From NCBI GenBank assembly GCA_017610525.1, contig JAFCBW010000008.1, positions 1-18,073 of the forward strand: 18,073 bases of DNA. The letters run 5' to 3'. The translations under genes and the position numbers were made by a program. Source of the DNA: Candidatus Nanohalarchaeota archaeon (GTDB lineage: Archaea; EX4484-52; B79-G9). Within the stretch, counting starts at the first letter, position 1. Every line of letters begins with the position of its first letter. Shown in pieces: positions 9,221-16,434 of the stretch. The notes beneath the pieces were generated by a model. The model had not been told where the DNA came from, made no database searches, and saw only the letters and a list, made by a program, of their open reading frames with translations.

Positions 9221-11311
9221 ATGAAACACAATATAGTTCCTCTTTGTCTTGTAATTACCTTCACCTCATTACTTGTCAGTATGATGTTTATTAGCATGGC
9301 GCAGGCACGCACATGTCCAGACTACACCTGTAAGACAGGTACTAATTGCGGTACTGAGTGTTGCAGGCATTTCTGTAATAATCAATATCTATGTTATAAG
9401 TATGATGTTGTCCAAAACAACACAGATGACGGTACATCGTGCAGTGATGGCGCAGATTGTAAAGTTGGCGACACATGCCGTAATTTGGAATGCAATAGAT
9501 ACAATGCTACAGGTAATAGTGTCTGCAGGAGCGCGCCTGCATTCCGCACAGATATTGCCGGGTGTCCTGCGACTTCAGAATATATTCAATTCACAGCAAG
9601 AAGGAAGTGTTATTATTGGTGCCCTATAGAAATAAAGGGTACAGTTGATGCTGGTGACAGTCCATGCATGCGGAGTCCTGTAAACAGTAACTGCAAATAC
9701 GGCAAAAGAGAGTCGGCAATATTTGAATGTTATGATTGGAGCGGCATTTCGTGTCTTAACATAACAGAAAACGGGGACACTTGTACTGAGGATTCAGATT
9801 GCAGTCCAAATGATTGTTTGGCTACCCTTCCACCCATCGCTTTTGGCTGTGTTGGAGGAGTTTGTAAATTTGGTGTTCCTAACAAGGATACTGTCATCTG
9901 TGTCAGCATGGCTAATGCAGCAACTGAATGTGTCAGTAGGAGTCATGTGGGTACAACAAACGTTGTTAAGCAATACTGCTGGAACTGCTGCAAGAATCCA
10001 TGTGACGGTGTCACCTGTCATGATAAATGTATAGGAAACATACGCTATTACAATGGTGTTTGCGTTGAGCCCGCAGGCATATGCAACTATGACACAACTA
10101 ACTGCAACACACAGGACGGTTGTTCAGGCAGCACATATTTAGATTATTACTGCCAGATTGCTTCAGCAGCCTGCAAATTTAATTCATTTCCATGCGATTC
10201 TCGCTGCGACAATCACAATCCAACAGCAACGATCACCGGCGCCCCCGCAACATGGCAAAACACCGACGCCACAGGAACAGTAATCTGCACAGACCCCGAC
10301 GGCTGCTGCGACGCAACCAAAAACGCATACGAGATATTTTATACCGATCCCGGTTCATGCAACACTGCAACATTCCCTCTAACCGCACTTCCATTCACAA
10401 TCGACAGGCACGCGTGGGTCTGCGCCTACGTCAAAGACAGAGTAGGAAAAATCGGTAAAAGCGCCCCGCAGGAATTCAAAGTAGACAAAATCAAGCCGGA
10501 CATAACCTGCACAAACTGCTACCATCCATCTCCTGCAATCAGCGGCACAGACGTAATCTTCTCACCCCTTGTAAACGACATCTACTCAGGAGTTCAAAGA
10601 GTAAGAATCTGCGCAGATGCAGACTGCACCAAAATCTACTGCCAGAACAACATCTATGCTCCCGCAGGCACCCCTGTAGTTCGCGAATGCTCATACCCAA
10701 CAGAAGACTGCATCTACTCAGAAAACGAATTCTATATAGAAGCAACAGACATGGCAGGAAACACTGAAACCATAAACGGCGGCACTTTCACCACAATTCT
10801 GCGCGACGACTGCAAATGCGAAGACAGCCACGATTGCAAAACAGGTAAATGCATAGCAGGACAATGTCTTGTAATCATAAATCCCGACATCTTATTTACA
10901 TCAACCGGCGCCACCGCAGAATTGGGCTCAAAAACACATCTGGTAATCTCCATAAAAAACAATCTCGCAGTCAGCGACACCATCAAAATAAGACTCTACG
11001 GAACCCCCGAAAAAATGCTCTACTGGACAAAATTCAAAAACAACAATCAGGAAATAGACATAACCCTTGATGCCTACGAAGAAAAACGAATACCTATCGA
11101 AATCTTTGCAGGCAAAACAGGCACTTATAAATTAACTACTTCAGGTATCTCAACATTAGTTCAAACCCTTTACGCAAAAGACGTCCAGACAATTCATATA
11201 GTCAACAAAGACCAGGACATCACCTCAAGAACCCCCGGCCTAAACGCAGTATCAATATTACTCCTGATTCTATTAACTGCCACAATAATCTCCGCAAAGA
11301 AAAACAACTAG
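9221..11311 (+). CDS. Cys-rich secreted surface protein with Ig-like domains and PGLN-type anchor
   Basis: This 696-residue protein has a signal peptide (1-29, cleavage after AQA) followed directly by RTCPDYTCKTG. The N-terminal half (about 30-330) is a very Cys-rich region with many CxxxC and CC pairs. Two Ig-like beta segments follow: one from ATITGAPATWQNTD (about 336), and one after FKVDKIKPDITC containing RICADADC. A Cys-rich linker (CKCEDSHDCKTGKCIAGQCL) leads to the shared module with LYGTPEKMLYWTKFKNN, then SRTPGLN (from about 669), a hydrophobic stretch and a basic tail (KKNN). It is the intact counterpart of the broken copy at 3167, which lacks its residues of about 35-335. Its stop overlaps the stop of the convergent acdA in the palindrome CTAG. 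It is likely exported, disulphide-stabilised and cell-surface attached; its ligand or partner is unknown. Confidence 0.88.
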   Translation: MKHNIVPLCLVITFTSLLVSMMFISMAQARTCPDYTCKTGTNCGTECCRHFCNNQYLCYKYDVVQNNTDDGTSCSDGADCKVGDTCRNLECNRYNATGNSVCRSAPAFRTDIAGCPATSEYIQFTARRKCYYWCPIEIKGTVDAGDSPCMRSPVNSNCKYGKRESAIFECYDWSGISCLNITENGDTCTEDSDCSPNDCLATLPPIAFGCVGGVCKFGVPNKDTVICVSMANAATECVSRSHVGTTNVVKQYCWNCCKNPCDGVTCHDKCIGNIRYYNGVCVEPAGICNYDTTNCNTQDGCSGSTYLDYYCQIASAACKFNSFPCDSRCDNHNPTATITGAPATWQNTDATGTVICTDPDGCCDATKNAYEIFYTDPGSCNTATFPLTALPFTIDRHAWVCAYVKDRVGKIGKSAPQEFKVDKIKPDITCTNCYHPSPAISGTDVIFSPLVNDIYSGVQRVRICADADCTKIYCQNNIYAPAGTPVVRECSYPTEDCIYSENEFYIEATDMAGNTETINGGTFTTILRDDCKCEDSHDCKTGKCIAGQCLVIINPDILFTSTGATAELGSKTHLVISIKNNLAVSDTIKIRLYGTPEKMLYWTKFKNNNQEIDITLDAYEEKRIPIEIFAGKTGTYKLTTSGISTLVQTLYAKDVQTIHIVNKDQDITSRTPGLNAVSILLLILLTATIISAKKNN

Positions 11312-12684
11312 CGCTCACTATACTCAATAAGAGTCTTCATAGCGCACACAGCCCTGTCCGGCGACGGGTAAGCAGGAATCCCATCCTTCTCAAGACTCCT
11401 CAAAAGAAGCTGTGTATACTCACCGCCCGACGCAGAAACAACAATCGGTTTACGCGAGCGCTCATTTGCACTTGCAATGACATCAACAATCTCCGGGCCA
11501 AGACTCGCAGTCTGCAAAAGCGTAACAATAATAATCCCATCCACATTCTTATCCTTAATGACATTATTGATAGCAACATCAAATCTCCTGACATCAGCAT
11601 CACCGATCAGGTCAAGCGGATTATGGACAGAAGAATACTCCTTAGGCATAACATCCCTTATATTCTCAACCGTATCCTTGGAAAACTCAGAAAGACAAAG
11701 GCCGCACCTCTCAATAGAATCCGCACACATCACACCGAACCCGCCGCCATTCGTAACAACAGCAATCCTCTTACCCTTAGCAGCCGGCTGGTAAGCAAGC
11801 ACCCTGCAAAAATCAAACAACTCCTCAGTATTCTCAGCCTCAACAGCACCACCCTGTCGGATAGCTCCCCGAAACACCTCATACGACCCCGCAAGACTGC
11901 CAGTATGCGACTGCACCGCCCTCGTGCCCGCCTTAGACTTCCCTGCCTTAAGAATCACAACCGGCTTTTTGGCCGCAACCTTCTTCAGGCACTCAAGAAA
12001 ATCTCGCCCATTCCGGACACCCTCAAGATAAACCGCAATCGCCTTAGTCTTCTTATCCTCTGAAAGATAATTCAAAAGCTCAATCTCATCAACATCACAT
12101 CGGTTGCCATAACTCACAAACCTCGAAATCCCGATTTCCTCAGTAGCAGCCCAGTCAAGAATCGAAAGCGCAAACGCGCCGCTCTGCGAAATAAACGCAA
12201 TATCCCCCGCCCTCGGCCTCTTCAGCTTATAATCCGGTAAAAAAAGCGTATCAATCCTTCCGAACGAATCATAGATCCCGATACAATTAGGCCCCACAAC
12301 GCGCGTCTTACTATCCCTGATGATGCTCTTAAGCTCCTGCTCACGCGCAACCCCTGCGCCGCCCGTCTCACGATACCCTGCAGTAATCATCACAACCGCT
12401 TCAATCCCCTTCTTCACACACTCTTTGAGAGCCTCATTAGCCACCTGCGGCGGCACAACAATGACCGCAGAATCAACATCCTCACGGATATCAAGCACAC
12501 TTTTATAGCACTTGATACCAAGAATAGAATCCACTTTGGGATTGACAGGATAAATCTTCCCCGAAAACCCCATATCCATGTAATTCTTCAAAATAACATG
12601 CCCGAACTTCTTAGGATTATCCGACGCCCCGACAATCGCAACAGACTTCGGCGCAAAAAACTTATGAATAGATTTGCCTGACAT
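11308..12684 (-). CDS. acdA: Acetate-CoA ligase (ADP-forming), alpha subunit
   Basis: This 458-residue protein matches the alpha subunit (CoA-binding and phosphohistidine part) of archaeal ADP-forming acetyl/acyl-CoA synthetase. The enzyme converts acyl-CoA, ADP and phosphate to acid, ATP and CoA, conserving energy during fermentation of sugars, peptides or amino acids. Visible motifs are the CoA-binding Rossmann loop VAIVGASDNPKKFG (15-28), GPNCIG (131-136), SQSGA (166-170), VYLEG with E221, and QSHTGSLAG, where H260 aligns with the phosphorylated His of the family. The length is normal for a separate alpha subunit (about 460). The ATP-grasp beta subunit is not in the window and must be encoded elsewhere. 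A TATA-like box about 27 bp upstream and the absence of a Shine-Dalgarno sequence suggest a leaderless mRNA. Substrate range (acetate, aryl or branched acids) cannot be read from sequence. Confidence 0.93.
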   Translation of the reverse strand: MSGKSIHKFFAPKSVAIVGASDNPKKFGHVILKNYMDMGFSGKIYPVNPKVDSILGIKCYKSVLDIREDVDSAVIVVPPQVANEALKECVKKGIEAVVMITAGYRETGGAGVAREQELKSIIRDSKTRVVGPNCIGIYDSFGRIDTLFLPDYKLKRPRAGDIAFISQSGAFALSILDWAATEEIGISRFVSYGNRCDVDEIELLNYLSEDKKTKAIAVYLEGVRNGRDFLECLKKVAAKKPVVILKAGKSKAGTRAVQSHTGSLAGSYEVFRGAIRQGGAVEAENTEELFDFCRVLAYQPAAKGKRIAVVTNGGGFGVMCADSIERCGLCLSEFSKDTVENIRDVMPKEYSSVHNPLDLIGDADVRRFDVAINNVIKDKNVDGIIIVTLLQTASLGPEIVDVIASANERSRKPIVVSASGGEYTQLLLRSLEKDGIPAYPSPDRAVCAMKTLIEYSER

Positions 12685-12706
12685 AGCAACTATTTAGTGC
12701 GCAACA

Positions 12707-12718
12707 GCATATATAGTT
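12707..12718 (-). promoter_or_regulatory. TATA box of acdA
   Basis: The minus strand reads AAACTATATATG, with TATATAT at 12709-12715 centred about 28 bp before the ATG at 12684. The remaining gap to the next gene (to 12877) is AT-rich and shows nothing else I can name. Confidence 0.5.
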
Positions 12719-12877
12719 TACAGTCTCACAACCTATTATACGTTCTGGCATTCACCCAAAAACAGAAAACTAATTGCACAAGACCAGGTTCAATTCATAG
12801 ACCCATAATTAAGAAATATAATATCTGTAAATCTCACAAATATTCCACACATACCCTGGATTAGCGTTTTATGAATA

Positions 12878-13225
12878 TCACTTTACTACTTCCTCGGATT
12901 GCTCTGCGATATCCACACCCTTTAAGGTATATTCCGAAACGACTCCTGTTTCGCCATCTACGTCTGTAAGTTTTGTACTCATTTTCAGATAGACCCGTTC
13001 ATCTACATTAACCTTACCCATTACGTCCCTTATTTTGCCATATACCTCCCAAACAACATCGCCTTCCATATCGAAAGGAGCTTTATATACTGTAGCTATT
13101 CTGTCATCTCTTCCATCCACACCATCCACACTATGCAACTCAATTATTCTCCCCTCACTAATTTCAATCGTTCCAGGCAACTCTTTCTTAAAAAGTTCCA
13201 CATAATCATTGACTACATCACTCAT
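12878..13225 (-). CDS. Small acidic protein of unknown function
   Basis: This 115-residue cytosolic protein has no signal peptide or membrane segment. It begins MSDVVNDYVELFKKELPG and is rich in Asp, Glu and Val. It has an amphipathic N-terminal helix and then alternating strands, such as RIATVYKAPFDMEGDVVWEVYGKI, suggesting a small alpha-beta fold. I recognise no family. The start at 13225 is chosen over an in-frame upstream one at 13276 because GGAAGGTGG (13231-13239) lies 5 bases before it and is a clear Shine-Dalgarno sequence, while the extra 17 residues (MLRRLYYVRYVCWKVVF) would cover the predicted leader. It is one of few leadered genes here, which may mean a different mode of translation control. 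The preceding GTPase/YjbQ pair and the following acdA have no evident link to it. Confidence 0.7.
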   Translation of the reverse strand: MSDVVNDYVELFKKELPGTIEISEGRIIELHSVDGVDGRDDRIATVYKAPFDMEGDVVWEVYGKIRDVMGKVNVDERVYLKMSTKLTDVDGETGVVSEYTLKGVDIAEQSEEVVK

Positions 13226-13230
13226 AAAAA

Positions 13231-13239
13231 CCACCTTCC
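13231..13239 (-). promoter_or_regulatory. Strong ribosome binding site fixing the start at 13225
   Basis: The minus strand reads GGAAGGTGG, 5 bases upstream of the ATG. It sets the start of the small acidic protein and contrasts with the leaderless genes around it. Confidence 0.7.
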
Positions 13240-13280
13240 AACACACATATCTGACATAATATAATCGGCGCAACACAACT

Positions 13281-13289
13281 ATTTAAATA
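13281..13289 (-). promoter_or_regulatory. TATA box of the small acidic protein gene
   Basis: TATTTAAAT on the minus strand predicts a transcript start near 13259, leaving a leader of about 34 nucleotides that includes the Shine-Dalgarno site. Confidence 0.5.
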
Positions 13290-13306
13290 CCCTCTGTTCC
13301 AAAACT

Positions 13307-13727
13307 CTACTCCCCCATAACCTGCACAACAACATCCCTCTTGCGCGCACGCGTATCAAAATCAAGCAGGCAGATCTGCTGCCATATCCCAAGAATCAGC
13401 TTCTTATCCTTAAACGGCAGTAGTAAAACTAGGCCCCACAAGCGTAGACCTCACATGAGACGACCCATTATCGCATCCCCACGTCTTATGATGCTCATAA
13501 TCAAAATCCTTTGGCGCAATCTTCTCAAGCGCACGGGGAATATCCTTCACAAGCCCCGGCTCAAACTCAATCGTAGAGACCCCCGCAGTCGACCCTGCGA
13601 CAAACACAACCGCAATCCCCGACTTGACCTTAGATTCAGAAACAGCACCTTGCACATCCCCTGTAATATCAATGATATCCGTATTCCCCTTACTCGACAC
13701 ACTAAACATCTTAGTATCAACACTCAT
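13307..13727 (-). pseudogene. yjbQ: YjbQ/UPF0047-family protein, single-base frameshift
   Basis: The first frame (13410-13727, 105 residues) reads from MSVDTKMFSV through GIAVVFVAGSTAGVSTIEFEPG, DYEHHKTW and SHVRSTLVGPSFTT, the typical UPF0047 (YjbQ) pattern. It then hits a stop at 13410. The next frame continues PFKDKKLILGIWQQ, ICLLDFDTRARKRD and VVVQVMGE to a stop at 13307-13309, exactly the missing C-terminus of the family. Discounting one base near 13418 restores a 139-residue protein, the usual family length. YjbQ proteins have been linked to a weak thiamine-phosphate synthase activity, but their true role is unsettled. The ATG at 13727 overlaps the stop of the GTPase gene (TGATG), which supports this start over a GTG at 13739 and implies coupled translation. 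The shift is either a recent inactivation or a base-calling error. Confidence 0.9.
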
Positions 13728-14464
13728 CAAACCCACCACGCCGTAAGCTTACCCGAATTCCAGTCCAAAATAACCTGCCGCGCAGCCCTCTCAACATCAA
13801 CCCCTCCCTTCATAAGATAATTGCGCTTATGCGCAACAAGAGACAGATACTCCTCAACATCATCAAGCGGGAGCTTATACACATCAGCTACATTATTCCC
13901 TTCAGCATCCTTAATCTTCAAAAGCAACTCCTGAGCCACAACTTGCGCAACCTTCAGCTTCTCAGGCCTGATAGAACTTCGAAACACAGACAATTTCTCC
14001 TCCGCAGGCAAAACCCCCGGCGTATCAAGCAGCTTGATCTTCTTAGAAAAGCGTATCCACTGTACACCCTTAGTATATCCTGGCACAGGCGACGTCCTCG
14101 CACCCGAAGAATGCGAAAGCATATTGATAAGCGACGACTTACCGACATTCGGATACCCAACAACACACACAGTATGCGGCTTATACTTATTGATTGCCCC
14201 CTTAAGAAACCCGGTGCCCTTGCGCGCCTTAGTAGACACAGAAACAACATCATACTCCTTCATAATCTCCTTTCGGATCCGCTCATCAAACTCCTTAGGC
14301 ACAAGATCAGACTTATTGATAACAACAACAAGCTTCTTCCCAAGCCTCAAGATAAGCTCCTCAACCTTAGAAGACCTCGTCTCAGAAGCCACCCTCGCAT
14401 CAATAACCTCAAGCACCACATCGCTCTCCTTGATAGCGCAGATAACAACATCCCATTGACCCAT
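13727..14464 (-). CDS. Circularly permuted GTPase (YlqF/RbgA/Nog2-like ribosome assembly family)
   Basis: This 245-residue GTPase has its motifs in permuted order: G4 NKSD (50-53) and the G5-like VSTKA region come before G1 GYPNVGKSS (103-111), a Thr in PGYTKG (about 131) as G2, and G3 DTPG (147-150). The N-terminal EVIDAR (19-24) is the conserved DAR element of the MMR1/HSR1 (YlqF/Nug) family. Members bind GTP on the large ribosomal subunit and act in its late assembly. The C-terminal alpha-helical part (about 195-240) fits the RNA-binding tail of the family. The leaderless start at 14464 fits a TATA-like box at 14488-14497. It heads a two-gene unit with the YjbQ gene, overlapping by one base. 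It appears complete and functional; which ribosomal step it serves in this organism is inferred only. Confidence 0.9.
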   Translation of the reverse strand: MGQWDVVICAIKESDVVLEVIDARVASETRSSKVEELILRLGKKLVVVINKSDLVPKEFDERIRKEIMKEYDVVSVSTKARKGTGFLKGAINKYKPHTVCVVGYPNVGKSSLINMLSHSSGARTSPVPGYTKGVQWIRFSKKIKLLDTPGVLPAEEKLSVFRSSIRPEKLKVAQVVAQELLLKIKDAEGNNVADVYKLPLDDVEEYLSLVAHKRNYLMKGGVDVERAARQVILDWNSGKLTAWWV

Positions 14465-14487
14465 ACCCCATTATTTCAACACTGCAC

Positions 14488-14497
14488 TTTAAAAATA
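14488..14497 (-). promoter_or_regulatory. TATA-like box of the GTPase/yjbQ unit
   Basis: TATTTTTAAA on the minus strand is centred about 28 bp before the ATG at 14464. It is a moderate match to the archaeal consensus. Confidence 0.4.
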
Positions 14498-14535
14498 CTC
14501 TCTTTTCAGGCTCGCAATCACAAAGACCTACTGCA

Positions 14536-15531
14536 TCAATACTCAATCCCTCTTCTTGCCTGAAGTCCACAATCCTCATAAGGATGTTTGATCTTATTTA
14601 CTTTATATGCGCAATCTACAACCTCGGATATCTCTTGGTTGCAGCTATGCCCGCTCATCATTAACTTAACGCGCTTACCCTTAGCATACTTAATCAAATC
14701 CTCAATTTCCGGTGTACTAACACTCATGCACCCGTTTGCAGTTAATATCTCATCACAGATAACCACCTCTGCACCATTACGTATACTGTCATAGACATAT
14801 CCTAAAGCCACCTCAGCATGCTCCATCTGCTCATCTGTTGGGCTCCTTCCACCATCAATAAAATCATGGTCCCCCGGGCACAGATATGTGATTCCCGGAA
14901 TATTTTCAAGAATCCCGACTTCACTGCTCGTCCCGTCTTTCATGAATTGAATAAAATCTACCTTCTTCCCGTTACCGGCAGAATAAACCGCTTCACCAAC
15001 AAGCATAGTAGTCTTTCCTTTCCCATCCCCGCATATCTCACATACCTCACCCCCCCACCTGGAAATCATGCTTGCATGAGTTAATTTAGTATTCTTAACC
15101 TCCGACACATAATCCGCGCGTTCTATTATTTTCTCATTGCAGCTGCGCCCGCACATCATTAACTCAATCTCATTCTCAGTTGCATAATTCATTAGAGCAA
15201 TAATCTTATCAGTACCACCAACCGAATCCAAGACCCCATCCAGAATAAGTACATCAAGCCCCCCATCCGAACCAGTTGACGCATAATCCAAAGCCATCTC
15301 TGCACATCTTCCCGCATCGCCATTTCGATAACTCCCCCGCGAGTCACAACGCACATAATCAATCCCATCTATCTCCTCCAAAACATCAGCATAACTGCCA
15401 TCGTCATTATAAAACGGGATAAAACCTATATCCAGCCCGGCGCCGCAAGCACGAACCGCACCCCCGGCAAGCGCGCAAGAACTCTTTCTATCATCACCAT
15501 AAACCACATGAACTTTTCCATACTTCGGCAT
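14536..15531 (-). CDS. Tandem CobA/CobO-like corrinoid adenosyltransferase, first copy degenerate
   Basis: This 331-residue protein contains two successive copies of the CobA/CobO/BtuR P-loop fold (one copy is normally 170-200 residues). These enzymes transfer the adenosyl group of ATP to cob(I)alamin. The second copy (about 162-331) is nearly canonical: Walker A GDGKGKTT (168-175), VDFIQFMKDG, VVICDE (D260, E261) and the end KHPYEDCGLQARRGIEY. Its usual TGR appears as SGH (293-295). The first copy (about 4-158) keeps the fold pattern, with GFIPFYNDDG, VLILDG and MMCGRSCNEKIIERADYVSEV. However, its Walker A is GDDRKSS (12-18), its Walker B Glu is Gly, and the C-terminal KHPY motif is lost, so it probably no longer hydrolyses ATP alone. 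The start at 15531 is chosen because AGGTG lies 8 bases upstream; an in-frame ATG at 15570 is the alternative. A probable cobalamin riboswitch lies upstream and supports the function. Confidence 0.85.
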   Translation of the reverse strand: MPKYGKVHVVYGDDRKSSCALAGGAVRACGAGLDIGFIPFYNDDGSYADVLEEIDGIDYVRCDSRGSYRNGDAGRCAEMALDYASTGSDGGLDVLILDGVLDSVGGTDKIIALMNYATENEIELMMCGRSCNEKIIERADYVSEVKNTKLTHASMISRWGGEVCEICGDGKGKTTMLVGEAVYSAGNGKKVDFIQFMKDGTSSEVGILENIPGITYLCPGDHDFIDGGRSPTDEQMEHAEVALGYVYDSIRNGAEVVICDEILTANGCMSVSTPEIEDLIKYAKGKRVKLMMSGHSCNQEISEVVDCAYKVNKIKHPYEDCGLQARRGIEY

Positions 15532-15539
15532 AAGGCTAA

Positions 15540-15544
15540 CACCT
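15540..15544 (-). promoter_or_regulatory. Ribosome binding site of the CobA-like gene
   Basis: AGGTG on the minus strand lies 8 bases before the ATG at 15531. Upstream leader bases at 15590-15599 (GGCTTACTGC) could pair with this region in part, which would be a way to hide the site; that pairing is inferred by eye. Confidence 0.5.
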
Positions 15545-15604
15545 GCACAATCAATCCTGAGAAATCGCATGGGCCGCCACTTATCAATAGCAGTAAGCCC
15601 ATTC

Positions 15605-15716
15605 GGACATCTCCACGATCCTTTATAAAATCAGATAAGCATTCCGGCTTTAACGGTTGCGGGTCAGCGAGGGAATCACACCCATACTTTCCTTATCACA
15701 ATTCAGAAGAGAATTG
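15605..15716 (-). promoter_or_regulatory. Cobalamin riboswitch (compact form)
   Basis: On the minus strand the leader contains, in order, AAGGAAAG, GGGTGTGATTCCC, GCTGACCCGCAACCG and AAAGCCGGAATGC. This is the order and spacing of the conserved core of cobalamin riboswitches (AAGGGAA, GGGTG-AATCCC, GCTG-CCCGCAACTGT and the B12 box AGCC-GGAA). GATAAG (15692-15697) and CTTATC (15634-15639) are perfectly complementary and would close the core. GGGT and ACCC inside it can also pair. The loop normally found between CAACTGT and the B12 box is almost absent, so this is a reduced form. A further hairpin, GGAT...GTCC (15605-15621), follows. The element precedes a CobA-like gene, a classic target of this riboswitch. 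Neither ligand binding nor the switching mechanism is shown by sequence alone. Confidence 0.8.
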
Positions 15717-15725
15717 ACTATGCAA

Positions 15726-15734
15726 ATATATAAA
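15726..15734 (-). promoter_or_regulatory. TATA box for the riboswitch-led CobA-like transcript
   Basis: TTTATATAT on the minus strand predicts transcription from about 15704, just ahead of the riboswitch core. The perfect hairpin CAATTC/GAATTG (15699-15704 with 15711-15716) may be only partly transcribed. Confidence 0.5.
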
Positions 15735-15760
15735 TCTAAAAACCTGCGCACACCGCACAT

Positions 15761-16399
15761 TCATCCAATAGAATTCAAAACATCCCTGATATACTCAGAA
15801 CCCCCCGAAAGCACACACTCACCATGCCCGGGAAGAATCACATCAACATCAAGCAAAGAAATTTTCTTGATAGACACAACCAGCGCCCCAAAATCCCCCC
15901 CGGGAAGATCCGTACGCCCAACCCCTCCCTGCGCAAACAAAGTATCCCCTGAAAACAGAATCCTTCTCTTCCGCTCATAAAGGCAGATTCCGCCGCGAGT
16001 ATGCCCCGGAGTATGGATAACCTCAAGCCCTGTTGCACCCAAAACCTCATCCCCATCCTTCAAAAACCCATCAACCTCAACCGCAGAAAGCACCTTCCCA
16101 AACAACGAAGCACAAGTTTGCTCCCCATCCCCCGAAGAAATATAAGGCGCATCAGCCTCATGCGCCAAAAGCTTAGCCCCAAACTCCTTCTTAACCAAAA
16201 GATTACCCCCCACATGATCATAATGGCAATGCGTATTGACAATGACATCAACCCTTTTGGCATGCTCCTTAATCCTCAAAAAATTATCCTCCATTCCCGT
16301 ATCCACAAGCACATTGATACCGCCTGCGCACTCAACAAGATAACAATTAGAATTAGACCCGGCCCCCTCAACCAAAGTAATGCCCGGAACAATCTGCAT
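15761..16399 (-). CDS. Metallo-beta-lactamase-fold hydrolase (glyoxalase II-like)
   Basis: This 212-residue hydrolase has the metal-binding pattern of the family: THCHYDH (H57, H59, D61, H62), PGHT (H133), SGDTLF (D152) and LPGHGE (H192). The run GDTLFAQGGVGRTDLPGGD is typical of hydroxyacylglutathione-hydrolase-like (YcbL/glyoxalase II type) members. It should bind two metal ions (Zn or Fe) and hydrolyse a thioester or a similar ester. The real substrate, possibly a non-glutathione thiol conjugate in an archaeon, cannot be told. The start at 16399 (MQIVPGITLVEG) is chosen because a TATA-like box lies about 30 bp upstream. The longer frame to 16480 would begin with TTG and run through the intergenic repeats. 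There is no signal peptide, so it is cytosolic. The CobA-like gene lies downstream but has its own promoter. Confidence 0.88.
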   Translation of the reverse strand: MQIVPGITLVEGAGSNSNCYLVECAGGINVLVDTGMEDNFLRIKEHAKRVDVIVNTHCHYDHVGGNLLVKKEFGAKLLAHEADAPYISSGDGEQTCASLFGKVLSAVEVDGFLKDGDEVLGATGLEVIHTPGHTRGGICLYERKRRILFSGDTLFAQGGVGRTDLPGGDFGALVVSIKKISLLDVDVILPGHGECVLSGGSEYIRDVLNSIG

Positions 16400-16424
16400 A
16401 CCCACTAATAGGCACCAAAAATAC

Positions 16425-16434
16425 TTATATTTTA
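16425..16434 (-). promoter_or_regulatory. TATA-like box of the hydrolase gene
   Basis: TAAAATATAA on the minus strand lies about 30 bp before the ATG at 16399. The nearest repeat copy also holds a TATA-like core (about 16439-16452), so an alternative promoter with a longer leader is possible. Confidence 0.4.

Noticed and set aside
13226..13276. Upstream start for the small acidic protein
   Set aside because: The 17 extra residues overlie the likely leader and Shine-Dalgarno site, which points to 13225.
13829..14563. Long plus-strand open frame opposite the GTPase gene
   Set aside because: Low-complexity Arg/His/Leu/Asn-rich translation with no motif; it is the antisense shadow of a well-supported GTPase.
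15590..15700. Possible tRNA gene, because of GC-rich conserved-looking blocks
   Set aside because: No acceptor stem, anticodon arm or T-loop pattern; the blocks match the cobalamin riboswitch core instead.
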